From contig JAATVK010000115.1 in NCBI GenBank assembly GCA_014523485.1, positions 1 through 5,377 on the forward strand: a DNA stretch of 5,377 bases, given 5' to 3'. The DNA comes from Nitrososphaerales archaeon TH5894. GTDB lineage: Archaea; Thermoproteota; Nitrososphaeria; Nitrososphaerales; Nitrososphaeraceae. Below are positions 1 through 5,377 of the stretch, one piece after another. Position numbers and translations under genes: made by a program. The notes beneath the pieces are model-generated. The model was not told the DNA's origin, ran no database searches, and worked only from the letters and a program-made list of their open reading frames with translations. Position 1 is the first letter of the stretch; each line of letters starts with the position of its first letter.

Positions 1-18
1 TCAAGAAAACAAGTATTG

Positions 19-37
19 TTTATATTAAAGATATATA
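19..37 (+). promoter_or_regulatory. Archaeal TATA-box region for the acidic secreted protein gene
   Basis: Two TATA-like elements lie just before the gene: TTTATATTA at 19-27 and ATATATA at 31-37. In archaea, transcription starts about 24-28 bases after the centre of the box. The first box would give a leader of roughly 8-10 bases. The second would give a leaderless mRNA beginning at the ATG at 58 or the ATG at 61. No GGTGA-type ribosome-binding site precedes the start, which agrees with a leaderless or very short-leader transcript. The sequence does not show which box is used. Confidence 0.5.
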
Positions 38-57
38 CTTTCATTTCATATTAAAAA

Positions 58-1383
58 ATGATGAAATTAAAGTTATTTGTTTTGGCTATACTATTTGTAA
101 CTGTCTCCCTTCTGATCCTACCTGATTTAACGCATACACCTGTTTTGGGTCAAGCGGATAAATCTTTCAAAGGAACATTCGCTCCATTTGTACCTCCATC
201 TTCCTCAGAAAGATTAGGTTCGCTACCTGGAAATAATTTTGAATTCGATGACGAGGAAGTTGAAGCTGACGAAGAAGAAGAAGAAATTGATAGAGATGAC
301 CTTCCAGTATTGACCAAGCAAGAACGTGATGAATTCTTAAGTGATAATATTGATGCTATTGAACCCGATCGATTAACTGCATTAAGTCAAGAAGAAACAA
401 TCGATGATGATATTGATCCAATTTCTAGTATAGTTGAAGAAATTGTAAAAAATGAAACTATTATTGGTGATGAGGAATTTGTTCCTTCACCAGACTCATC
501 CATAATAAAATTTAAAGATGAAAACCTAGAGCAAATATTGGATGCTCAGGAAGTAGCACCGGAACCTGATAACCAAACAATTAGCACTTCAGAAGAAGAG
601 GAACTTCCGTTAAATGTCACTGAAGATGATTTTGAAATAGAACAAGCAGATGAAATTTCAGAATCTGAATCTCCTGATGTTGATGTTCAATCATTTATTA
701 ATGAAACCGCAAATGGAGAAGCCACAGCTCCTACTGACAATAAAACTGCAATAACAACAGAAGATGCTGTTGAAGAAGAAGCCACAGCTCCTACTGACAA
801 TAAAACTGCAATAACAACAGAAGATGCTGTTGAAGGAAAACCATCTGAACTTCTAGAGATGGATCCAGAAACTGAAGATGAAATTCAAGATATAGAAGAA
901 CTACAAACAGAACAAGAGGAGGAAGCTCAAACTCCACAAGGAGAAGAAGAACTACAAACAGAACAAGAGGAGGAAGCTCAAACTCCACAAGGAGAAGAAT
1001 CACCTAATACAGTACCTACTGCTCAAGATACTTCTGTTAGTACAACACAGAATCAGCAGTTGAATATCAAATTAAATGCAAATAATGTAGATGAAGATAA
1101 TTTGTTAGTTACAATCGTAGATGAACCTTCTAACGGTCAATTAGGGAATGTGAACCCATCTACCAACACAGTAACCTATACTCCTGATGAGGATTACTCC
1201 GGAGAGGACAATTTTACATTTATTGTAAACGATGGTACTGTAGATTCTAATGAGGCTACTGTTTCTATTACAGTAGAAGAAGAACAACAAACAGAACAAG
1301 CCCAACAAGAACAAGAGGAGGAAGCTCAAACTCCACAAGGAGAAGAAGAAGCAGAGGAAGACTCTGAAGAAGAGGAAGATTAA
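58..1383 (+). CDS. Secreted, highly acidic repeat protein with one cadherin/Ig-like domain
   Basis: I do not recognise a named gene. The 441-residue product starts with a signal peptide: basic MMKLK, a hydrophobic core to about residue 21, and a likely cleavage after G31 or A33. There is no lipobox Cys and no later membrane segment, so it should be exported and either released or held on the surface non-covalently. By hand count the mature part has about 125 Asp/Glu and about 14 Lys/Arg. It contains no Cys and no Trp. Residues 34-315 look disordered and hold two tandem duplications (222-261 and 282-315). Residues about 317-406 match the cadherin-like/tandem-95 bacterial Ig-like fold, with the hallmark YTPDEDYSGEDNFTF and VNDG then ATVSITV. 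The tail (407-441) is again acidic and carries a third copy of the EQEEEAQTPQGEE motif. Seven N-x-T sequons are present (N132, N172, N186, N215, N228, N248, N385). Cation binding, matrix or adhesion roles are inference. Start is ATG 58 or the adjacent ATG 61. Confidence 0.85.
   Translation: MMKLKLFVLAILFVTVSLLILPDLTHTPVLGQADKSFKGTFAPFVPPSSSERLGSLPGNNFEFDDEEVEADEEEEEIDRDDLPVLTKQERDEFLSDNIDAIEPDRLTALSQEETIDDDIDPISSIVEEIVKNETIIGDEEFVPSPDSSIIKFKDENLEQILDAQEVAPEPDNQTISTSEEEELPLNVTEDDFEIEQADEISESESPDVDVQSFINETANGEATAPTDNKTAITTEDAVEEEATAPTDNKTAITTEDAVEGKPSELLEMDPETEDEIQDIEELQTEQEEEAQTPQGEEELQTEQEEEAQTPQGEESPNTVPTAQDTSVSTTQNQQLNIKLNANNVDEDNLLVTIVDEPSNGQLGNVNPSTNTVTYTPDEDYSGEDNFTFIVNDGTVDSNEATVSITVEEEQQTEQAQQEQEEEAQTPQGEEEAEEDSEEEED
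721..840 (+). repeat. 60-bp tandem duplication (2 copies) in the acidic protein gene
   Basis: Positions 721-780 and 781-840 are identical at 58 of 60 bases, differing only at two places near the end (AGAAG versus GGAAA). Each copy encodes 20 residues beginning ATAPTDNKTAITTEDAVE, so the duplication keeps the frame. Each unit carries one NKT sequon, so the second copy adds a potential N-glycosylation site. The near identity, including silent positions, points to recent duplication rather than purifying selection on protein sequence alone. Confidence 0.95.
901..1002 (+). repeat. 51-bp tandem duplication (2 copies) in the acidic protein gene
   Basis: Positions 901-951 and 952-1002 are two in-frame copies encoding LQTEQEEEAQTPQGEE plus one further residue (Glu, then Ser). 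The first 48 bases of each are identical and only the last codon differs (GAA versus TCA). The identity extends a few bases upstream through the preceding GAAGAA. This block directly precedes the Ig-like domain. Confidence 0.95.
1309..1350 (+). repeat. Third, dispersed copy of the EQEEEAQTPQGEEE repeat
   Basis: These 42 bases encode residues 418-431 and match the core of the unit at 901-951 base for base. Here the unit lies after the Ig-like domain, so the domain is bracketed by the same acidic motif on both sides. It could have arisen by duplication across the domain or by gene conversion between copies. Confidence 0.85.
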
Positions 1384-1665
1384 TTTAATATTTATTATTT
1401 CTTGAATATAAAACAATATCCAATAGCATGACCCTATATGACCCTATATAGCGTATATCTGAACTTTTATCATTTCATTAGCTAAATATCTTATTTTAAA
1501 TATTATTAGCAAACAAAGATGTGTATTCTAAATATGTAGACTGAGATGTAATGGAAGTTTTGTATTATAGCTCCTTTTATGATTGTAAAGTGAGTTTTTA
1601 TTGAATTGGTTCTATACTGTATGCAATACAAGGTGATCAAATTAAATGAATATGTCCAAATTTTA
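1384..1665. other. Convergent intergenic region, no gene recognised
   Basis: This AT-rich gap separates the 3' ends of the acidic protein gene and the P450 gene. I see no RNA gene. It contains a perfect 10-base tandem doublet (TGACCCTATA at 1429-1438 and 1439-1448). It also has a weak inverted repeat with GCTAA at 1481-1485 and TTAGC at 1506-1510, extendable with a 2-base bulge. Both are short enough to be chance in such composition. Confidence 0.5.
1391..1403 (+). terminator. Possible T-rich terminator of the acidic protein gene
   Basis: The run TTTATTATTTCTT begins 8 bases after the TAA stop. Archaeal transcription commonly ends at T-rich tracts without a stable hairpin. The whole gap is AT-rich, so the call is weak. 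A second T run (TTTTT, about 1596-1600) lies further down. Confidence 0.3.
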
Positions 1666-2916
1666 TCAACTATTTAGAGGTTGGAAACGTAAAGGCAAAT
1701 GTGATAATCCAAGTAAAAAAGAACTTTTGAGAGGACTAACTTTTTTATATAGATCTTGTCTATCACTATTATCAAAATTGAATTCAAGACTCTTAAATCT
1801 TTTAAGAATTATTCTTAATGCTATTTGTCCTTCAAGTCTAGCTAAAGCGGCTCCTAAACAAAAATGGATTCCCGTTCCAAAACCCAAATGACGTAAGTTT
1901 TTACGAGTAATATCAAATCGTTCAGGATCTGTAAATATTGATTCATCGTGATTGGCAGAACCCAAAAATAATGTAATTCCTTGACCTTTGTATATTTTTT
2001 GTTTCTGTACACCTTTTTCTTCTCTTCCTTCAAATAAAGTTACATCAGCATTTGCAATACGAAATAAGAATTGTACTGGTGATCGATAACGTAAAGTCTC
2101 TTCTATGGCAGCTTTAATTAGAGAATCTTGATTTTCTTGTAATCGTTTAAATTCTTGAGGATTTTCAAGTAATGAGAAAACTAAGTTTCCTATTAGATTA
2201 ACGGTAGTAACATGTCCTGCATTTAAAAGTAGACTACAAAAACTAAATATTTCTTTTTCGGTTAAAGAATGTCCTTCTACTTTAGCGCTAATGATATGAC
2301 TAATAAGATCATTGGTTGGTATTTTCTTTTTTTTCTCTATTAATTTACTAAAATAAATGTCCATATCAGATACAGTTTTGTCTGCCTTTCTAATAGAATC
2401 AATATCAATATTACTAGTAATTTCAAGGCTAACTATATTATCTGCCCATTGACGAAAAGTATCCCGATCTTCTGATGGTACTCCCAATAGTTCTGCAATT
2501 ACAGTTGCAGGTAATGGATAAGCAAAATCTGTGACTAAGTCCATCGTAGTATTACCTTTTTCAATAATGTTATCGATTAGATCATTTGCAATATTTTCAA
2601 TATGTGGTTCTAATTTTGATATCTCTATGGGAACAAATAATGTATCAACAATACTACGAAGTTTTCTATGATATGGAGGATCTGTATTTAAAAGACTTGG
2701 ACGATTAAGATTTTCTTGAAATTCTTGGGGTACTTGAAATGGTCCGAATTTAGATGAAAATTTTATCGGGTCTTTTAATATTTTTTCAATATCATTATAA
2801 CGATATAATCCCCATTGTCCATTTCCTTCATCAAAGGCTACAGGATTATTTTTTCTCATTAGTGAATAAAATTCAAAAGGTGAAAATCTTTGTTCTATTG
2901 GAGGATATATATTCAT
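1666..2916 (-). CDS. Cytochrome P450 (soluble, bacterial-type class I-like)
   Basis: This is a complete haem-thiolate monooxygenase of 416 residues, normal for soluble prokaryotic P450s, with no N-terminal membrane anchor. The C-helix motif DPPYHRKLR (79-87) supplies H83 and R87 for the haem propionates. The I-helix reads AGHVTT (233-238), with the oxygen-activating Thr kept but Val236 where Asp or Glu is usual. ExxR is E273-R276 and PERF is 331-334. The haem loop FGTGIHFCLG (346-355) gives C353 as axial ligand. About nine extra residues (REEKGVQKQ, near 298-306) sit in the loop before the KGQGITLFLG strand, judged against typical family spacing. The substrate cannot be told from sequence. 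The enzyme needs a ferredoxin/reductase or similar donor, and none is encoded here. It lies on the same strand as the upstream operon but 271 bases away, so it is probably a separate unit. No ribosome-binding site precedes ATG 2916, which suggests a leaderless mRNA. Confidence 0.96.
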   Translation of the reverse strand: MNIYPPIEQRFSPFEFYSLMRKNNPVAFDEGNGQWGLYRYNDIEKILKDPIKFSSKFGPFQVPQEFQENLNRPSLLNTDPPYHRKLRSIVDTLFVPIEISKLEPHIENIANDLIDNIIEKGNTTMDLVTDFAYPLPATVIAELLGVPSEDRDTFRQWADNIVSLEITSNIDIDSIRKADKTVSDMDIYFSKLIEKKKKIPTNDLISHIISAKVEGHSLTEKEIFSFCSLLLNAGHVTTVNLIGNLVFSLLENPQEFKRLQENQDSLIKAAIEETLRYRSPVQFLFRIANADVTLFEGREEKGVQKQKIYKGQGITLFLGSANHDESIFTDPERFDITRKNLRHLGFGTGIHFCLGAALARLEGQIALRIILKRFKSLEFNFDNSDRQDLYKKVSPLKSSFLLGLSHLPLRFQPLNS

Positions 2917-3187
2917 GTATTATAGGTAGAAAACAAGAAATTTATGCTTAACCTAGACATACAACTATGGGAAATACTTGTAATTGTTATCAAAGTTATT
3001 TATTTTTAGTAAAGACTTAAAATTATTATAAATCTGTATAATACAAGCTATTTAAGATACGTTAGTAAGTCTCATTTACCTTTTGAATTGGGATGAATTT
3101 AACATTACATGCAGATTTGTTCCTTTCAATCCCTTTCAATCCCTTATCTTTTTATTCAAGATTATCTTAAACAAATATTGGTTCAGG
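2917..3187. other. Intergenic region upstream of the P450, no gene recognised
   Basis: The gap lies between the P450 start and the end of the propeller gene, both on the minus strand, so it should contain the operon's 3' end and the P450 promoter. I see no RNA gene or credible ORF. It holds a perfect 10-base tandem doublet (CCTTTCAATC at 3122-3131 and 3132-3141) and a small palindrome AAGATTATCTT at 3158-3168. Confidence 0.5.
2938..2948 (-). promoter_or_regulatory. Possible weak TATA box for the P450 gene
   Basis: On the minus strand AGCATAAATTT is centred about 27 bases upstream of the P450 ATG. That is the distance expected for a leaderless archaeal transcript. The box is a poor match to TTTATATA, and stronger AT stretches lie further upstream (about 3025-3035). 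The assignment rests on spacing more than on sequence. Confidence 0.35.
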
Positions 3188-4183
3188 TTAATCGGAGTTA
3201 TACCTTTTGGGCCAGTGGATATCAAGCGCTGACCAAGACATACCTGAATCATTAGAGATAAATATTCCACGATTGTTGAGAGCATAAAATTCTCCACTGT
3301 TAATTGTATTTGAGGCAAGAATTATAATTATTGTTCCTTTGGATTCGGGAAGACCCTTTGAAACAACCTTCCACTTTTGGTCATCTGCTGACCTTCTATA
3401 TACAAATGACTCTGCATTTTCAATAGAATGTGCTTGTTTAGCAGATAACGAAGCTGATACAATCACATTTTGGGGATCAGATTAATCTATAGCAAGTCCA
3501 TGAAGATAATGATGTCTAAGTCCTTCTGTCTGACTGATCCAAGATTCTCCATAATCAAAGCTTTCAAAATAACCATCACCTGCAGAAGAGTACAGCCGCT
3601 TAGGTGCTTTCCTATGAGTTGCCAAAGTGTGAGTATCATAAGGACCTCGCTTCACTCGGTCTATCCAGGTTCTGCCACCATCACGGCTCTGAACAAGAGC
3701 TCCTGCTTCTATGGCAACAAAAATATAGTTTAAATTATTTACATCTGGCTCAATCCAACGAACATGATGAGTACAAGGTCTAAGAGGAAAGCTCCATGAT
3801 TTAGAAGACCTTAATGTGTTCAGATCACTCATTTTTTCCCATGATTCACCTCCATTAATTGATGAATATAATGCACTAGGTTCGGTTCCAACGTATACCT
3901 TACTGAATCTCTCATCTCTCTCTTTCAAAGGGCTAACTGAAACCGACATTATATTCGAAATGGAGATTCCATTCTTTCCAATACTATCCCAAGTTTGTCC
4001 ACTATTATCAGTTTTCCATAAACCGTCTCCAAGAGTCCCACAATACGCTCTGCTTGGATTTAAACGATCTAATGCTATACCTTGTGGATGACTTCCTTTC
4101 AAATTTTCATAAGTTTTCCATCCACTCTTTGAAGATTCAAGCACAAGAACTGAATTTTGCATTCCAGCGATTATTGTCGTCAT
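3188..4183 (-). pseudogene. BNR/Asp-box beta-propeller (WD40/YVTN/BNR-like) protein split by an in-frame TAA
   Basis: ATG 4183 opens a 233-codon frame ending in TAA at 3484-3482. The same frame then stays open to TAA at 3190-3188, giving 331 codons in all if the internal stop is ignored. Homology-like features run across the stop. Asp-box motifs occur at residues 57-65 (KTDNSGQTW), 107-115 (SSINGGESW), 165-173 (QSRDGGRTW), 207-215 (ESFDYGESW), and after the stop at 309-317 (ISNDSGMSW). The text around the break, LAID-stop-SDPQNVIVSAS, matches the usual propeller strand AIDPSDPxNVIVSAS. Such proteins resemble sialidase or sortilin-type propellers in fold but often have unknown function. There is no signal peptide, so it is cytoplasmic. 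It follows the flavin reductase by 22 bases with no promoter of its own. It may be a recent pseudogene, a truncated but expressed protein, or a base-call error. The downstream piece has only GTG 3466 as a start and no ribosome-binding site. Confidence 0.85.
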
Positions 4184-4205
4184 TGAAAAGAAAATCTATC
4201 TCTCT

Positions 4206-4787
4206 TTAGTATGTTATCTTTTTATCATTTCTATATTTTTCAACTACTTTTTTTATCCTTTCTCGCTCTCTAACAGATGGCTTTATTAAATCTGTATTTA
4301 TAGTCCAATACTTTCCTCCATAATAGGCAAGCGGTATTTTGTCAGGATTATTGGAAGCTTCAATGACTTCTCCAACAAAGGTAGTATGGTCACCTATAAT
4401 AATTTCTTTAGATAGTACACATTCGATATTCACTGCAGCTCCTTTTATCATAATAGGCGTTATTCTCTCGGCTTTGTAAAATTCAAAACCAAGCTCTTTT
4501 AATGCACTGATCTTGTCGTAATTACTACCGCTGTAACCGCCTGCTATGCTTGACATCACTGATTGATCTGTAGCACATAGATTTACTCCAAATTCCTTGG
4601 TTTGTTTTATATTCTCATGAGTTGCATCATCAGCTCTGATACAAACAGCTATTAAACCAGGATGGTAGGATATATGATGTGTCCATTCACAGGCCATCAC
4701 ATTTGGTCCAAAAGGACCTTCGCTTGTAATCAAACCTACATTTGTTATAAATTGGTTTGATCTTTCGTCATTCCACGGCAAGTCCAA
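4206..4787 (-). CDS. Flavin reductase family protein (FMN-binding split barrel, flavoredoxin-like)
   Basis: The 193-residue product has the features of the flavin reductase/flavoredoxin family, which binds FMN and uses or passes on electrons from NAD(P)H or another donor. Visible hallmarks are the FMN-phosphate segment GPNVMACEWT (27-36), SGSNYDK (86-92), GDHTTFVGEV (132-141), and the C-terminal YYGGKYW (155-161). The length is usual for the family. The tail (170-193) is rich in Lys/Arg and probably helical. The start is TTG 4787: an in-frame TGA lies three codons upstream, no ATG occurs before codon 31 (inside the FMN motif), and GGTGAT sits 5 bases before the TTG. It is the middle gene of a likely operon, 32 bases after the luciferase-domain gene. 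Its partner is unknown. Supplying electrons to the nearby P450 is speculative, because P450s normally take electrons from iron-sulfur or FAD/FMN reductase systems. Confidence 0.92.
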   Translation of the reverse strand: MDLPWNDERSNQFITNVGLITSEGPFGPNVMACEWTHHISYHPGLIAVCIRADDATHENIKQTKEFGVNLCATDQSVMSSIAGGYSGSNYDKISALKELGFEFYKAERITPIMIKGAAVNIECVLSKEIIIGDHTTFVGEVIEASNNPDKIPLAYYGGKYWTINTDLIKPSVRERERIKKVVEKYRNDKKITY

Positions 4788-4792
4788 GGTGT

Positions 4793-4798
4793 ATCACC
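4793..4798 (-). promoter_or_regulatory. Ribosome-binding site GGTGAT deciding the TTG start of the flavin reductase
   Basis: On the minus strand GGTGAT lies 5 bases before TTG 4787 and is fully complementary to the conserved archaeal 16S 3' end (AUCACC). It supports TTG 4787 over the second in-frame TTG at 4781. Unlike the leaderless-looking genes in this window, this internal gene uses a Shine-Dalgarno site, as is common for downstream operon genes in archaea. Confidence 0.75.
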
Positions 4799-4819
4799 AC
4801 AAATTCTTACTATTTTCGG

Positions 4820-5155
4820 TCAGATTGCCCTAATCTGAGCTTTGGGTTTGAGTTGTTCATATCGCAATTTAAATAGTTCAATTACTGCTAGGATGTCCTC
4901 CTTTTCGCTATTATGAAACCAATAGCTAACCCATCCTGATTGTGGTAGCACATGATGAGGTTTAACACGCCCAGAGTTAACAAGCTCATCTCGAATATTC
5001 ATAGGAAATGGTATATCAGCTAAACCTCCACTATGTATATGGCCCATTTCTTTTTTGTTAAGACGAAATTCTATACCACCAAATCTATGAGGTCCAGCAG
5101 TAACATAAGGCCAACTCGATATTTCTTTCTCAATGGTTTCTATAATTTTATTCAT
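4820..5155 (-). CDS. DUF5519 / luciferase-domain family protein
   Basis: The 111-residue protein matches the small family named luciferase family protein or DUF5519. Conserved blocks are RFGGIEFRL (24-32), GHIH (38-41), DIPFP (47-51), KPHHVLPQSGW (65-75) and VSYWF (76-80). The closing helical part (85-105) ends in a Lys/Arg-containing tail. The His clusters (H39, H41, H67, H68) could bind a metal or take part in catalysis, but this is inference. The family name comes from a domain shared with fungal luciferases. It is unrelated to the FMN-dependent LuxAB luciferases, and its prokaryotic role is unknown. It is complete, without signal peptide or membrane segment. It is the first gene of a likely three-gene operon with a good TATA box upstream and only 32 bases to the flavin reductase. 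No ribosome-binding site precedes ATG 5155, so translation may be leaderless. Confidence 0.9.
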   Translation of the reverse strand: MNKIIETIEKEISSWPYVTAGPHRFGGIEFRLNKKEMGHIHSGGLADIPFPMNIRDELVNSGRVKPHHVLPQSGWVSYWFHNSEKEDILAVIELFKLRYEQLKPKAQIRAI

Positions 5156-5177
5156 AAATAATATTATTCATTCTAAG

Positions 5178-5210
5178 TTTATAAACATTAAGGTTTACAA
5201 ATTATATAAA
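5178..5210 (-). promoter_or_regulatory. Promoter of the DUF5519-flavin reductase-propeller operon
   Basis: Two TATA boxes are seen on the minus strand. TTTATATAAT at 5201-5210 is the closer match to the archaeal consensus, is preceded by purine-rich GAGAA (a plausible BRE), and would give a leader of about 25 bases. TTTATAAA at 5178-5185 is centred about 26 bases before ATG 5155 and would give a leaderless mRNA. The absence of a ribosome-binding site favours the second. Both could be used. Confidence 0.65.
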
Positions 5211-5377
5211 TTCTCAGTTAATAGATAAGAATTTGAACGAATTGAAACTGTAACTACTAAATACAAAGATCGATGTATTTTTTTATGAATATTTGTATAT
5301 AGACTAAGAGAACATGATAGAGAGAGTATAATTGTTGACTAGCATTTCAATCAAAAAGAAAATCAATAGCAATTCCA
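5211..5377. other. Upstream non-coding flank, no gene recognised
   Basis: Beyond the operon promoter the sequence is AT-rich with no open frame of note on the plus strand. On the minus strand, short open frames enter from the right edge (one reads about nine codons to TGA at 5349-5347). They are too short to call a gene end. Confidence 0.4.
5259..5284 (+). terminator. Inverted repeat followed by a T7 tract (possible terminator or operator)
   Basis: AAATACA (5259-5265) and TGTATTT (5274-5280) form a perfect 7-base inverted repeat around an 8-base loop. The right arm runs into seven T residues (5278-5284). Read on the plus strand it has the form of an intrinsic terminator with a weak AT stem. 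Read as double-stranded DNA it is a possible operator, about 50 bases upstream of the operon TATA box. No plus-strand gene upstream of it needs a terminator, so its role is uncertain. Confidence 0.35.

Noticed and set aside
791..1003. Minus-strand hydrophobic Leu/Val-rich frame
   Set aside because: It is the antisense of the Glu-rich tandem repeats (GAA/GAG reads as TTC/CTC), so its repeat pattern simply mirrors the real gene.
1141..1416. Minus-strand frame resembling a membrane protein
   Set aside because: The Phe/Leu-rich stretch is antisense to the acidic C-terminus of the plus-strand gene. There is no promoter or ribosome-binding support.
1646..1891. Plus-strand 81-codon frame with a GGTGATC ribosome-binding-like site 8 bases before its ATG
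   Set aside because: Almost all of it is antisense to the conserved C-terminal half of the P450, including the haem-binding loop. The product looks like a reverse-frame artefact and there is no convincing TATA box. The site may be chance.
2754..2951. Plus-strand 65-codon frame at the P450 5' end
   Set aside because: Antisense to the P450 N-terminus and its leader. No independent support.
3122..3145. CRISPR-like repeat fragment (GATTGAAAG on the minus strand resembles the 3' end of some CRISPR repeats)
   Set aside because: The unit is only 10 bases, the copies abut without spacers, and there are no further copies or cas genes.
3136..3318. Minus-strand 60-codon frame overlapping the end of the propeller gene
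   Set aside because: It is an alternative frame across the real C-terminal Asp-box repeat. No family features or start signals.
3470..4091. Plus-strand frames opposite the propeller gene (3470-3733 and 3816-4091)
   Set aside because: Antisense shadows. The minus strand carries clear Asp-box motifs throughout.
4206..5155. Bioluminescence system (luciferase-domain protein next to a flavin reductase)
   Set aside because: The DUF5519 domain is not the FMN-dependent LuxAB type, and no aldehyde-synthesis or lux genes are present. The pairing of names is not evidence of light production.

Overview
This AT-rich window reads best as a piece of an archaeal chromosome. My working guess is a soil-type ammonia-oxidising archaeon of the Nitrososphaeria (for example a Nitrosocosmicus-like lineage). 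The guess rests on archaeal-style TATA boxes placed 24-35 bases before start codons, apparently leaderless genes, a GGTGAT ribosome-binding site in front of an internal operon gene, and a Cys-free, very acidic secreted protein with many N-glycosylation sequons. No ribosomal or ammonia-oxidation marker is present, so the taxonomy is inference.

Layout. Positions 58-1383 (+) encode a secreted, Glu/Asp-rich, 441-residue protein. It has a signal peptide, a long disordered acidic region with two nearly perfect in-frame tandem duplications, one cadherin-like/Ig-like domain (tandem-95 type), and an acidic tail that repeats the motif found before the domain. A 282-base convergent gap follows (1384-1665). 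Positions 1666-2916 (-) encode a complete soluble cytochrome P450 with an intact haem-thiolate signature but a Val where the I-helix acid normally sits. A 271-base gap (2917-3187) lies upstream of it. Positions 3188-5155 (-) look like one three-gene operon, read right to left: a DUF5519/luciferase-domain protein, an FMN-binding split-barrel flavin reductase starting at TTG, and a BNR/Asp-box beta-propeller protein split by a single in-frame TAA. The rightmost 222 bases hold the operon promoter and an inverted repeat followed by a T tract.

How it fits together. The operon genes are 32 and 22 bases apart. Only the first has a convincing TATA box, so co-transcription is likely. A flavin reductase beside a luciferase-domain protein suggests a redox or small-molecule role, but the DUF5519 domain is not the FMN-dependent bacterial luciferase, so bioluminescence should not be inferred. 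The P450 needs an electron donor, and no ferredoxin or ferredoxin reductase is encoded here. The propeller protein is probably a recent pseudogene or carries a sequencing error.

I did not find a clearly new multi-gene system. The most noteworthy items are the repeat-expanding acidic surface protein, the nonsense-split propeller gene, and the P450 with the altered I-helix.
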